Positions 34,881 to 43,167 of a DNA stretch of 64,000 nucleotides are shown here, in pieces. The translations under genes and the position numbers were made by a program. Below the pieces are notes generated by a model. The model had not been told where the DNA came from. It saw only the letters and a list, made by a program, of their open reading frames with translations, and did not search any database. The stretch is taken from positions 1 to 64,000 of the forward strand of contig CBDCYN010000015.1 in assembly GCA_965224205.1 (NCBI GenBank). The letters are read 5' to 3'. Each line of letters begins with the position of its first letter. Positions within the stretch are counted from its first letter, which is position 1. This DNA is from CBDCYN01 sp965224205. Lineage in GTDB: Bacteria > Planctomycetota > Phycisphaerae > Phycisphaerales > Phycisphaeraceae.

Positions 34881-34945
34881 CGGGGCGGTATCTTGAACAA
34901 GCCAATGCAATCGGTGAAAAGACCGCTCCCTGACGGTCGTGGCTC
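34866..34945. repeat. GAGCCACGACCGT hairpin repeat overlapping the alaS end
   Basis: The left arm 34866-34894 and right arm 34919-34945 are inverted copies with a few mismatches. The left arm encodes the last residues EPRP and the stop codon of alaS in its frame-corrected form. The hairpin separates alaS from dapL and could act as terminator or attenuator. Sequence relatives are listed under the 31334 repeat. Confidence 0.8.
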
Positions 34946-35009
34946 ATCAGAGGGACCGCCCGTCAAAACGTGAGTCCACCGTCAGGAAGGAAACGGAGAA
35001 CGAACATTC

Positions 35010-36242
35010 ATGGCTACCATCAACAGCAACTATCTTAAGCTCAGGGCCGGGTATCTGTTCCCAGAGATCGCCCGCCGGGTCAACGAGTTTTCTGCCCAAA
35101 ACCCGGGCTCGCGGATCATCAAACTGGGCATCGGCGACGTAACCGAGCCGCTGCCACCCGCGGTGATCGAGGCGATGCACCAAGCGGTCGACGACATGTC
35201 GCGTCGCGAAACCTTCCGGGGGTACGGGCCGGAGCAGGGCTACGCGTTTCTGCGCGAAAAGATCGCTGAGCACGACTACCGGTCGCGCGGCTGTGAGGTC
35301 GCCGACGACGAGATCTTCGTCTCCGACGGCAGCAAGTGCGATACCGCCAACCTGCTCGACATCCTCGGCCCGGGCAACCGCGTAGCCGTGCTCGACCCGG
35401 TCTACCCGGTGTACGTCGATACCAACGTTATGGCCGGTCAAACCGGACCTGCCGATGACACCGGACAGTACGATGGGCTCACTTACCTATCTGCGACGGC
35501 AGACAACGAGTTCTCACCCGACCTGCCCGATCGCCCGGTCGACGTGATCTATCTGTGCTACCCGAACAACCCCACCGGGGCCGTGGCCACGAGGCAGATG
35601 CTCGAGCACTGGGTCGATTACGCCAAGGAGCACGACACTCTGATCCTCTTCGACGCCGCGTACGAAGCATTCATCTCCGACCCGGACCTGCCGCATTCGA
35701 TCTACGAGGTGCCCGGGGCGCGCGACGTGGCGATCGAGTTCCGCAGCTTCTCGAAGAACGCGGGCTTCACCGGGACGCGGTGCGGTTTCACGGTCGTGCC
35801 CCGGTCGGTCACCGGCCTTGATGCCCAGGGCAATCGGGTCGACCTGCACCGGCTGTGGAGCCGACGGCAGAGCACGAAATTCAACGGCGTGTCGTACGTA
35901 GTGCAGCGCGGCGCCGAGGCGGTCTACAGCCCCGAGGGGCAGGAGCAGGTCGGTGACCTGGTCCGGTTCTACATGGAAAACGCGAGCATGATTCGTCGCG
36001 AGCTAACCTCGGTCGGGCTGGCGGTGTACGGCGGGCTGCATGCCCCGTACGTCTGGATCAAGACTGCCGACGGAGTGACGAGCTGGGATTACTTCGATCA
36101 TCTGCTCAACGAGGCTCACGTTGTGGGCACCCCGGGCAGCGGGTTCGGGGCATCGGGTGAGGGCTACTTCCGTTTCAGTGCTTTCAACAGCCGGGAAAAC
36201 GTTCAAGAAGCGATGGGGCGGGTCACGAACGCCCGGGTGTAA
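35010..36242 (+). CDS. dapL: LL-diaminopimelate aminotransferase
   Basis: The 410-residue PLP enzyme of aminotransferase class I converts tetrahydrodipicolinate directly to LL-diaminopimelate, by-passing DapD, DapC and DapE. Family features are clear: the N-terminal YLKLRAGYLFPEIARRV, KLGIGDVTEPLP, GYGPEQGYAFLR, CYPNNPTGAVA, and the PLP-lysine block SFSKNAGFTGTRCG. Length matches DapL enzymes of Chlamydiae, plants and planctomycetes. Together with dapF at 60453 it completes meso-diaminopimelate synthesis for lysine and peptidoglycan. It starts 65 bp after the hairpin repeat; GGAAACGGAG lies upstream of the ATG. Confidence 0.96.
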   Translation: MATINSNYLKLRAGYLFPEIARRVNEFSAQNPGSRIIKLGIGDVTEPLPPAVIEAMHQAVDDMSRRETFRGYGPEQGYAFLREKIAEHDYRSRGCEVADDEIFVSDGSKCDTANLLDILGPGNRVAVLDPVYPVYVDTNVMAGQTGPADDTGQYDGLTYLSATADNEFSPDLPDRPVDVIYLCYPNNPTGAVATRQMLEHWVDYAKEHDTLILFDAAYEAFISDPDLPHSIYEVPGARDVAIEFRSFSKNAGFTGTRCGFTVVPRSVTGLDAQGNRVDLHRLWSRRQSTKFNGVSYVVQRGAEAVYSPEGQEQVGDLVRFYMENASMIRRELTSVGLAVYGGLHAPYVWIKTADGVTSWDYFDHLLNEAHVVGTPGSGFGASGEGYFRFSAFNSRENVQEAMGRVTNARV

Positions 36243-36313
36243 TCTCTGAGAATGCTCATCCCGGGTCCCCAGGGGACTCATATCGTAAACGCGGCCGTGA
36301 ACGACCTGGGGGC

Positions 36314-37329
36314 TAGAGCGCTTGGCGTAATTAATCGCCGCTGGCCGATAAGAGAGATTTCTGGCAAGGAGGCCAAGGTCATGGCGTATTCGATGGATTT
36401 TCGTAAGCGGGTGGTATGGGCCGCCGAGTCGGGTCAGACGATCACGGGGGTATCACGACAGTTTCGGGTGGCGAGGTCGACGGTTCGCGACTGGTGTGAT
36501 CGGCACCGCCGGGGCGTGTTGACGCCGGGGGTGCCGGGGCCCAAGGGGTCGGTCAAGCTTACGGCGGCCGATGAGCAACGGATGCGTGAGGCGGTGGCGG
36601 CCAAGCCGGGGATCACGGCCAAGCAGTTGAGGGCGATGCTGAACCTGGGCGTCGTGGAATCGACGGTGTGCCGGGCGTTGAAGCGGCTGGGGCTGTCGCT
36701 CAAAAGAAGTCGCTGATCGCCGCCGAGCAAGATCGCCCCGACGTGGCCCAACGCCGCCACAACTTCACGATCGCCCGGCGGTTCGTGGACCCGGCCCATC
36801 TGGTTTTCCTCGACGAATCTGGGGCCAAGACGGATATGACCCGGCTGTATGGCTGGTCGCCGATCGGGCAGCGTTGCGTGGACCGCACCCCGCACGGCCG
36901 CTGGAAGACGCTCACGATGCTCAGCGCGATCCGGCTCGACGGGGTGATCCAAGGTGCGACGGTCGTGGTCGATGGCCCGATGAACTCGGCGACGTTCCTG
37001 GCCTACACCCAGCAGTTCTTGGCCCCGTCGTTGCGCCCGGGTGACGTGGTCGTGATGGACAATCTCTCGAGTCACCAAGCCGCCGCGGTGCGCGAAGCGA
37101 TCGAGGCCGTCGACGCCGACCTGGGGTACCTGCCCCCGTACAGCCCGGACCTGAACCCGATCGAGAAGCTGTGGAGCAAGGTCAAGGCGTGGCTACGCCG
37201 CGTCGCCGCCAAGACCTTCGGCACGCTCCAAGACGCCATCGCCGATGCCCTGACAGACGTCACGCCCACCGAGTGCCAAAACTACTTCACCTCTTGCGGA
37301 TATGGCGATTATTGACGCAAAACGCTCTA
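36314..37329 (+). mobile_element. IS630-family insertion sequence no. 2
   Basis: The element is 1016 bp with 26 bp terminal inverted repeats at 36314-36339 and 37304-37329, matching at 22 of 26 positions and beginning TAGAGCG. Both ends start with TA, the target dinucleotide of the family. It lies between dapL and the coaC gene and disrupts neither. A further CTAGAGCG lies directly after the right end (from 37328). Confidence 0.87.
36381..37315 (+). CDS. IS630-family transposase, orfA-orfB joined by -1 frameshift
   Basis: This DDE transposase is of a different IS630 subgroup from the one at 23.1-24.1 kb. OrfA (36381-36716, ATG after AAGGAGG) has a helix-turn-helix (TITGVSRQFRVARSTVRDW) and a second helical domain, ending LSLKRSR. 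A shift of -1 at the AAAAG run (36702-36706) joins it to LKKKSLIAAEQDRPDV. The DDE block follows: FLDESGAKTDM, VVMDNLSSHQ and LNPIEKLWSK, ending GYGDY at 37315. OrfB has no good start of its own. This fits programmed frameshifting; an intact element is likely. Confidence 0.85.
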
Positions 37330-37518
37330 GAGCGTCCCCGCCGTGGCGTTTGGGATCGCCTTATAAAAGCAGGGCGAAGGGCGGGATTGTGATGAAATCT
37401 TCAGCTGCCGATTGGCAACCTGCACCTAGCGCGTTGCTTATCCAGTCGTCGCCCTCCCCTGAGCCGGGGAGTCCGCTTGCTACGCGCGTGGTTCGCTAGC
37501 ACCGCGTTCACCGCTCGG

Positions 37519-38091
37519 TTACGTCGGATCGGGATCCGGTGGATGCTTCAATAGCGACTTGGCCGCGTCAAAGATGGCCTGCGGCTCGCTCATCCGACCT
37601 GGGCCTGACGTGCGGCAGGCCTGCCAGCCGGCCTCGGGCCCCACGACGTGGTAGCCAAGTTGCTGTTTGAGGGCGTTGAGGTTGCGTTGTGTGATCTTGT
37701 GGCTCCACATCTGCGCATTCATCGCCGGGGCCAGCAGCACGGGCGTGTGCGGGGGCAGGCCGCAGGCGACCAGCCCCACCGGGTCGTCGCAGATCCCCGC
37801 CGCGAGTTTGGCGATCATATCTGCGGTCGCGGGAGCGACGACCATCAATTGGGCCCACCGAGCCAGCGCGACGTGCGGCGATTCGAGCCCGTCTTGAGCT
37901 TCCCAAGTCGTGGAGACGACCGACGACCCGGAGAGCGACTGAAACGTCAGGGGGGTGACAAAGCGCGTGGCGGACTCGGTCATGAGCACGCGGACCGATG
38001 CCCCGGCTTGGGTTAAGCGGCTAACCAACGAAGCGGACTTGTAACAAGCGATCCCCCCGGTGACCGCCACGATCACCCGTCGAGCGTCCAT
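37519..38091 (-). CDS. coaC: Phosphopantothenoylcysteine decarboxylase (CoaC half only)
   Basis: This FMN-dependent decarboxylase converts 4'-phosphopantothenoylcysteine to 4'-phosphopantetheine in coenzyme A synthesis. About 190 residues from the ATG at 38091; a GTG at 38160 is an alternative start. Family blocks: VTGGIACYKSASLVSRL, the active-site His region SPHVALARWA, the flavin loop APATADMIAKLAAGICDD, and APAMNAQMWSH (PxMNxxMW). The protein ends near residue 190, so the CoaB ligase half found in bifunctional CoaBC is absent and must be encoded elsewhere. It is downstream of the rpoZ-like gene, as in many bacteria. Confidence 0.9.
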   Translation of the reverse strand: MDARRVIVAVTGGIACYKSASLVSRLTQAGASVRVLMTESATRFVTPLTFQSLSGSSVVSTTWEAQDGLESPHVALARWAQLMVVAPATADMIAKLAAGICDDPVGLVACGLPPHTPVLLAPAMNAQMWSHKITQRNLNALKQQLGYHVVGPEAGWQACRTSGPGRMSEPQAIFDAAKSLLKHPPDPDPT

Positions 38092-38213
38092 GGCTGGATC
38101 GATTCCTGGAACGGGGGAATCGATATGCTTTGGATCCGTGCTAGAGGGTGGTACGGTCACGTGCTGTCGCTAGTGGGACTTCATCGAACCCCGGTCCCCG
38201 ATAAAACAGGACC

Positions 38214-38319
38214 TGCACGCATCGCGTCTATGAACCCCTACGCTCGTTACGCGCTGAACACCGGAAGTATCCCCGCCGCGTGCACGGGTCATAACGGCAT
38301 ACCCGTCGCGATGAGTGGC
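38214..38319 (+). repeat. TATAC-family dispersed element between rpoZ-like gene and coaC
   Basis: Without gaps it aligns with the 105 bp copies along CGCATCGCGTCTATGAAC, TTACGCGCTGAACACCGGAA, CCGCCGCGTGCACGGGTCAT and CGTCGCGATGAG. It begins 3 bp past the rpoZ-like stop on the other strand, splitting the usual rpoZ-coaBC spacing. Confidence 0.65.
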
Positions 38320-38321
38320 GC

Positions 38322-38543
38322 CTATTCTTCATCATCGGATTCATCTTCTGGCGGGAACTCGTGCGTGATTTTGCCCTCAACGACTTCTTGTACCGCGACT
38401 TCAAAATCGTTGCGGCCCTGGCGCTCGACCAACGGCCTCGCCCCTTCCATCAGCTCGCGGATCCGCGCCTGCACCAGGGTGGTAAACTTGAACCGGCCCC
38501 CTAGCTCGTTCACAACTTTGTCGTCTTTCAATGCTTCTATCAT
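38322..38543 (-). CDS. rpoZ: RNA polymerase omega / Rpb6-like small subunit
   Basis: The 73-residue protein MIEALKDDKVVNELGG..FKFTTLVQARIRELMEGARPLV has the omega/Rpb6 fold pattern: an N-terminal helix, an FxLxxLxxxRxxEL helix and an acidic tail (PPEDESDDEE). It stabilises the beta' subunit of RNA polymerase in the family. The start at 38543 was chosen because the upstream frame is not conserved-looking. The neighbour coaC downstream supports the call, since rpoZ and coaBC are commonly adjacent. Sequence similarity to enterobacterial omega is weak. Confidence 0.75.
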   Translation of the reverse strand: MIEALKDDKVVNELGGRFKFTTLVQARIRELMEGARPLVERQGRNDFEVAVQEVVEGKITHEFPPEDESDDEE

Positions 38544-38665
38544 GCCGTGTGTTTGCTCCAAATCTATGTGCGATCCTTTATTATACCCACGGATAGCGGC
38601 GGTTGACAAACCGTGGGTCGCACATGCGACGCGAAAAGATCCGACGATCGGGTACACTACAAACC

Positions 38666-39802
38666 ATGCCCGCCACCGCTCCATTGCTGCGCACTCCCTT
38701 TGACTCGTTGCACCGTGACCACGGGGCGAAGTTCGTGGACTTCGCCGGCTGGCAGATGCCGATGCATTACGGCTCGATTATCGACGAGCACCGCCGCGTC
38801 CGGGCAGCCGGGGGATTATTCGACGTGTCGCACATGGGGCGGGTTAAGGTTTCTGGGGCACAGGCGGCGACCCTCCTCGAGCGTGTGTTGACCCGTCGGG
38901 TTAGCGACATGCAAGACCATCAGTGCCGGTACAGCCTGGTGTGCAACGAGCACGGCGGGGTGCTCGATGACGTGATCGTATACCGGTTCGCCAGCCACTG
39001 GCTGCTGGTGGTTAACGCCTCGAACCGTGAGAAGATCCTCAAGCACCTGGGCACCCACGTCGGGTCGTGGGATGTGAAGATAGAAGACCAGACGGCGACC
39101 ACCGCGATGATCGCGATCCAGGGCCCGAAGGTGATCGAGACGATCGCCCGATTTTCGAGCGAGGTGCCGACGTTAAAACGGTACCGGTTCTGCGTCAAGA
39201 CTCTCCTGGTTCTGAAGATGACGATCAGCCGCACCGGGTACACCGGCGAGGACGGGGTAGAGGTGATCCTCCCGTCGACCGCTGCGGCGATGACGGTCAA
39301 GATGATGCTGCGCGAGGTGGGTGATGACCCGCAAGTCCAGCAGGTGCTCGCACCCGTCGGTCTAGGCGCCCGAGACACATTACGCATGGAGGCCGCAATG
39401 CCGCTCTACGGCCACGAGCTCGACGAATCGACCGACCCGCTATCCGCTGGCCTGGGGTTCGCGGTCAGCCTCGATAAGGGCAGCGGCGATGCGGGCGACG
39501 TCCGATTTATCGGGCAAGATGCTCTAGAAAAGATTGAGGCACACGGCCCTTCCAAGAAACTGGTCGGGCTGCGGCTCGAGGGCAGGCGGACCGCTCGGCA
39601 GGGGATGAAAGTCTGTCATGGGGAAAAGGAAATCGGGTCCGTCACCAGCGGGTGCCTATCTCCGACCTTAGGTTACCCGATCGCGATGGCGTACATCGAT
39701 GCGACCCACGGAGCGGTGGGCGATCGGCTGGCGCTCCAGTTGGGGGCCCGGAAAACCGACGCTCAAGTGGTCGATTTGCCGTTCCATGGCCGGCGGCCTT
39801 GA
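38666..39802 (+). CDS. gcvT: Glycine cleavage system T protein (aminomethyltransferase)
   Basis: The 378-residue tetrahydrofolate-dependent aminomethyltransferase is the T protein of the glycine cleavage complex. Blocks are typical: LHRDHGAKFVDFAGWQMPMHYGS, FDVSHMGRVKVSG, IAIQGPK, ISRTGYTGEDGVE, GLGARDTLRMEAAMPLYGHEL and GSVTSGCLSPTLG. The conserved Asp in GARDTLRxEA and the folate-binding segments are intact. The frame is open upstream to 38603, but MPATAPLLRTPFDSLH fits the family N-terminus. gcvH and gcvP are not in the window, so the genes are not clustered here. Confidence 0.95.
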   Translation: MPATAPLLRTPFDSLHRDHGAKFVDFAGWQMPMHYGSIIDEHRRVRAAGGLFDVSHMGRVKVSGAQAATLLERVLTRRVSDMQDHQCRYSLVCNEHGGVLDDVIVYRFASHWLLVVNASNREKILKHLGTHVGSWDVKIEDQTATTAMIAIQGPKVIETIARFSSEVPTLKRYRFCVKTLLVLKMTISRTGYTGEDGVEVILPSTAAAMTVKMMLREVGDDPQVQQVLAPVGLGARDTLRMEAAMPLYGHELDESTDPLSAGLGFAVSLDKGSGDAGDVRFIGQDALEKIEAHGPSKKLVGLRLEGRRTARQGMKVCHGEKEIGSVTSGCLSPTLGYPIAMAYIDATHGAVGDRLALQLGARKTDAQVVDLPFHGRRP

Positions 39803-39888
39803 AATCAACCCATTGAGACCGTATCTTCTTAAAGCGGCAGGATTAGACCCGAGAAGGGCTGGGACGCGCCACGGCAGCGCGGCGGCCT

Positions 39889-40743
39889 ATGGATCTAAAC
39901 ATCTACCTTAGCGGCGGTGGCACCCGACTAGCAGCCCATCTCGGTGCCCTGCGTGATATCGAAGAGCGTGGCGGGCGCATCGCTCACTGGGCCGGCTCCT
40001 CCGCCGGGGCGCTGCTGGCGGCGGTGCTGGCTAGCGGGTACTCGCACCAGCAGGCGCTGGACCTGTTGATGGGGACGGATTTCCGTCAGTTCCTGGACTT
40101 CCGGCCGTCTGGGGTGCTGCGTCGCTACGGGATCTACTCGGGCAAGCGGCTGGAGAAATGGATCGGGACCGCGCTGCAACACCGGTGCTTCGCCGACCTC
40201 GATACGCCGCTGTCGGTTGTTGCTCTCGATATCGAATCGGGACGCCCTTTTGTATTTTCAAAGGAACTCACACCCCAGATCCCGCTGGCCGCGGCGGTGC
40301 GGTGTTCGGTGAGTATCCCCGGGGTCTTTGCGATCCGCCGGCTCGAAGGGCGGACGCTCATCGATGGGGCGTTAGCCCATATCGATGAGCCGGACCTGTT
40401 CCCCGACACGACCCGGCCGCTGGTCACCATCCGCCTGGTGCGCGACCGTTTCGCCCAGAAGACCAACACGATGAGCCGGTTCGGCCTGGCCACATACATC
40501 ATGCAGGTGGCGTCGCTGCTGCTCGATTCGGTCGATCGGGCTCGGGTCGCGTCGGGGCAATGGAACAACACACTGCTGATCGATACCGGGTCCTACTCCT
40601 CGATCGATTTCGAGCTGACGGTCGATGACCGCCAGAAGCTCTACCACATGGGGTACGATCAATCCAGGCGGTTCCTGGATCTCGAAGCCGTCACAGGCCC
40701 CACGCCGCCGCAGGCCCGCGGCGAACAGGCGAAGGAGCCCTAA
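39889..40743 (+). CDS. Patatin-like phospholipase
   Basis: The 284-residue Ser-Asp dyad hydrolase would cleave acyl groups from phospholipids. The oxyanion loop GGGTRLAAHLG (9-19), nucleophile elbow GSSAG (36-40, Ser38) and catalytic Asp159 in LIDGAL are all present. There is no signal peptide or membrane helix, so it would be cytoplasmic or peripheral. It starts 86 bp after gcvT and overlaps the convergent exopolyphosphatase gene by 4 bp at its end. The substrate is unknown. Confidence 0.9.
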   Translation: MDLNIYLSGGGTRLAAHLGALRDIEERGGRIAHWAGSSAGALLAAVLASGYSHQQALDLLMGTDFRQFLDFRPSGVLRRYGIYSGKRLEKWIGTALQHRCFADLDTPLSVVALDIESGRPFVFSKELTPQIPLAAAVRCSVSIPGVFAIRRLEGRTLIDGALAHIDEPDLFPDTTRPLVTIRLVRDRFAQKTNTMSRFGLATYIMQVASLLLDSVDRARVASGQWNNTLLIDTGSYSSIDFELTVDDRQKLYHMGYDQSRRFLDLEAVTGPTPPQARGEQAKEP

Positions 40744-42374
40744 CCCGACGTCACCGGCTCATTGATTGACTTAACCTTGGTCGTTTCCTGGGCTGTAGGT
40801 GATTCAAGAGTTAGGTTGATCACGAGCTTGCATCCAAACGCTTTCTCGAACGCCCGCACCTGTTTCTGAACACCCCACATCTCCAGGGCGCTATCTCCGG
40901 ACACTCGGGGCTCCAGCGCCACGGTTTTCTTGCCCGCTTCGACCAACTCGGCGTTGGCGATGACCCCCGAGTGGGACCGGTCGAGGCTCTCGGCAATCCG
41001 CAGCAGCACCCCCAGCTGGTAGACCGTGGTGCGTTGCGCCTTGGACAAGTCAGCGACCTCGGGGTGGTTTTTTCTCGGGGCGCCCTTGCGGTGGTAGCGG
41101 GCGATGGCGGCGATCATCGCGATCTCGGTCTGGTCAAATCCTAACAGGTCCGCGTTGCGGATCAGGTAGTACGTGTGGGCGTGGTGGTTCTCGAACGACA
41201 GGAACACCCCGATGTCGTGCAACAACCCCGCGTAGCCGAGTAGTTCTCGTTCTTTCTCACCATAGGGGTGGAGCCCCATTTTTGACCCGGAATCGAACAG
41301 GTCCATCGCCAGGTGGGAGACCCGTTTGGCGTGGTCTTCGTCAAACCCGCAACGCCTAGCCAGCAGCAGGACGCTGCGGCGCCGGATAGAGAAATGGTCC
41401 TCCAGGCCTGCTGGATTGCGACGCCCCACGTAGTCAATCAGCAGCCCGTCGCGCAGCCCTCGGGGGCTGGTCACAACCTGCTCGATATTGAGTTGACCCA
41501 TCAGGCACTCGATAATCGCGGCGCCGCCGAGGATGATGTCCGCCCGGCTGGGGTTGATCCCGGGGACCTTGCGGCGTTCGTCGAGGGGCAGGGCGCACAG
41601 CCGTTGGGTGACCTCCCGGAGATGGTCATGTCGCAACACCAGACCCTCGGTAGGAGCAGAATCTGGGAACATTTTAGCGGCGATCTCGGCGAGGTTGTTG
41701 ATCGTCCCCGAGCTGCCCAGGCACAGGTCGATTTCGTACGGTTTAATACTCTGGATGGCCCGGACCGCGGCGCTACAGACGTGTTGACAAACCAATTGAT
41801 AATGCTGGGGGGTGATGGGGCTGGTCGGGTCGTTGAGTTGGAATGTCTGGCTGAGGCGGATCGAGCCCATCCTCAGGCTCGTGAGGTACATCGGCTCTTG
41901 CTCGTCGCCCACGATCAGCTCGGTGCTGCCGCCGCCGATATCGATGAACACCGTGGTGCGGCCGTCGAGGTGGTAACCCCGGGACACGCCCAGGTAGATC
42001 AGGCGGGCTTCTTCCTTCCCGGAGATAACCCGCACGTCGAGGCCCGCTTCTCTCTGGAGCAGGTGCAGGAACCGGCGTCTGTTGCGGGCGTCACGCGTCG
42101 CGGCGGTAGCGACCGCGATAATCTGCTCGGCCCCGAATCCTTCGGCCATACGCACGAACTTCGAGCAGATCACCGCGGTGCGGAGCATCGCTTCTTGCTC
42201 AAGCCTCTGCTCGAAGATCTCGCCCACGCCCAGGCGGGATTGCTCCTTCTGCTCACTGAGCACCGTGAAAGACTGGTTGGGGTTGAACCTCGCGATCAAC
42301 AGGCGCACCGAGTACGTGCCGATATCGATAAAGGCGACGACCTGACCCGAGTTGTCCGTTACCGAAGGGACCAT
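40740..42374 (-). CDS. ppx: Exopolyphosphatase / guanosine pentaphosphatase (Ppx/GppA)
   Basis: The 544-residue enzyme releases phosphate from polyphosphate ends or converts pppGpp to ppGpp. The N-terminal actin-like domains have FIDIGTYSVRLLIARF, TAATRDARNR, SGKEEARLIYLGV, FIDIGGGSTELIVG and the LGSSGTINNLAEI loop. The C-terminal HD-type domain (about 330-510) has HAKRVSHLAMDLFD and GLLHDIGVFLSF. Length and layout match long Ppx forms. It is the last gene of the ppk-CHAD-HD-ppx unit; its start overlaps the upstream HD gene by 16 bp. Confidence 0.94.
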   Translation of the reverse strand: MVPSVTDNSGQVVAFIDIGTYSVRLLIARFNPNQSFTVLSEQKEQSRLGVGEIFEQRLEQEAMLRTAVICSKFVRMAEGFGAEQIIAVATAATRDARNRRRFLHLLQREAGLDVRVISGKEEARLIYLGVSRGYHLDGRTTVFIDIGGGSTELIVGDEQEPMYLTSLRMGSIRLSQTFQLNDPTSPITPQHYQLVCQHVCSAAVRAIQSIKPYEIDLCLGSSGTINNLAEIAAKMFPDSAPTEGLVLRHDHLREVTQRLCALPLDERRKVPGINPSRADIILGGAAIIECLMGQLNIEQVVTSPRGLRDGLLIDYVGRRNPAGLEDHFSIRRRSVLLLARRCGFDEDHAKRVSHLAMDLFDSGSKMGLHPYGEKERELLGYAGLLHDIGVFLSFENHHAHTYYLIRNADLLGFDQTEIAMIAAIARYHRKGAPRKNHPEVADLSKAQRTTVYQLGVLLRIAESLDRSHSGVIANAELVEAGKKTVALEPRVSGDSALEMWGVQKQVRAFEKAFGCKLVINLTLESPTAQETTKVKSINEPVTSG

Positions 42375-43021
42375 TGCACCTCGATCGTTCGTTTCAAGAC
42401 CGTTTCGAGCAGGTCAGATTTCCGCAGGGCCGTTTCACGCTCTAGGTCGGCCGGGCTATGGGTGACGCAGCTTATCACGATAGCGTTTTGTGAAATTGTA
42501 CAGCGTAGACCCCGCACGATGCTGCGATGGCCTCGATCCAGGCCGTCGGCGGTGCGCAGCAATCCCGCCAAAAGGCGGACGTCGGCCTGATCACCGGGCT
42601 TGAGAGCAGTGTAGTGATCGTGTTTCTCGCTGGGCAGGGCTTTGCGGTGGTAACGGGCGATCGAGCCGACGATCAGCCGTTGACGGTTTTCCCACGGCAG
42701 CAGAGGCGATTCAACGATGTAACGCAGACTCGCCTTGTGGTGGCCCTTGCCCCCATCGACCCAGCCGATGTCATGTAGCAACGCCGCGCACGTGAGCCAG
42801 TGCTTCCTTTTGTCGTTGAGTCGGTGCAGGCTGGATAGCCCCTCAAAAAGGTTCAGGGCCAACGCAGTGACTTGGTGGGCGTGGGCGTCTTCGTAACAGC
42901 AGCGTTGGGCCAGCTCGAAGACCGGCTCCAGGTGCGGGTCGAGGCTGGGCTGAGAGAACCCCCCGGCGGTGGCCTGAATCTCGACACCGGTCGCGTTAAG
43001 TGATGGGTCCGCTAGATCCAT
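42359..43021 (-). CDS. HD-domain protein related to the Ppx C-terminal domain
   Basis: The protein has about 220 residues from the ATG at 43021; a GTG at 43057 is an alternative. It contains the metal-dependent phosphohydrolase HD pattern: YEDAHAHQVTALALNLFE, then CAALLHDIGWVDGGKGHHKAS, IARYHRKALPS, and LLRTADGLDRGHRS. These blocks closely match the C-terminal HD portion of the neighbouring Ppx, so it looks like a stand-alone duplicate of that domain. A role in trimming polyphosphate or hydrolysing a nucleotide such as pppGpp is inferred from context only. It overlaps the ppx start by 16 bp. Confidence 0.82.
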   Translation of the reverse strand: MDLADPSLNATGVEIQATAGGFSQPSLDPHLEPVFELAQRCCYEDAHAHQVTALALNLFEGLSSLHRLNDKRKHWLTCAALLHDIGWVDGGKGHHKASLRYIVESPLLPWENRQRLIVGSIARYHRKALPSEKHDHYTALKPGDQADVRLLAGLLRTADGLDRGHRSIVRGLRCTISQNAIVISCVTHSPADLERETALRKSDLLETVLKRTIEVQWSLR

Positions 43022-43114
43022 CGATTGCTTGCCTGTTGTTCTCCTCGCATCTACCACGGTATCGTCATTCTATCTCTAATTCTGTCTTACAAGGTTGACT
43101 GAATGGGCACCGTG

Positions 43115-43140
43115 TAGCCCCTGTGATTCACAGGGGGCTA
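43115..43140. repeat. TAGCCCCTGTGATTCACAGGGGGCTA hairpin
   Basis: A GC-rich hairpin with an 11-12 bp stem and a one-base bulge is centred on GTGATTCAC. It sits between the CHAD and HD genes of the polyphosphate unit. It belongs to the same small family as 18257-18277. Confidence 0.75.
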
Positions 43141-43167
43141 AGTGCGATGACTCTTATCGTAAACGGT

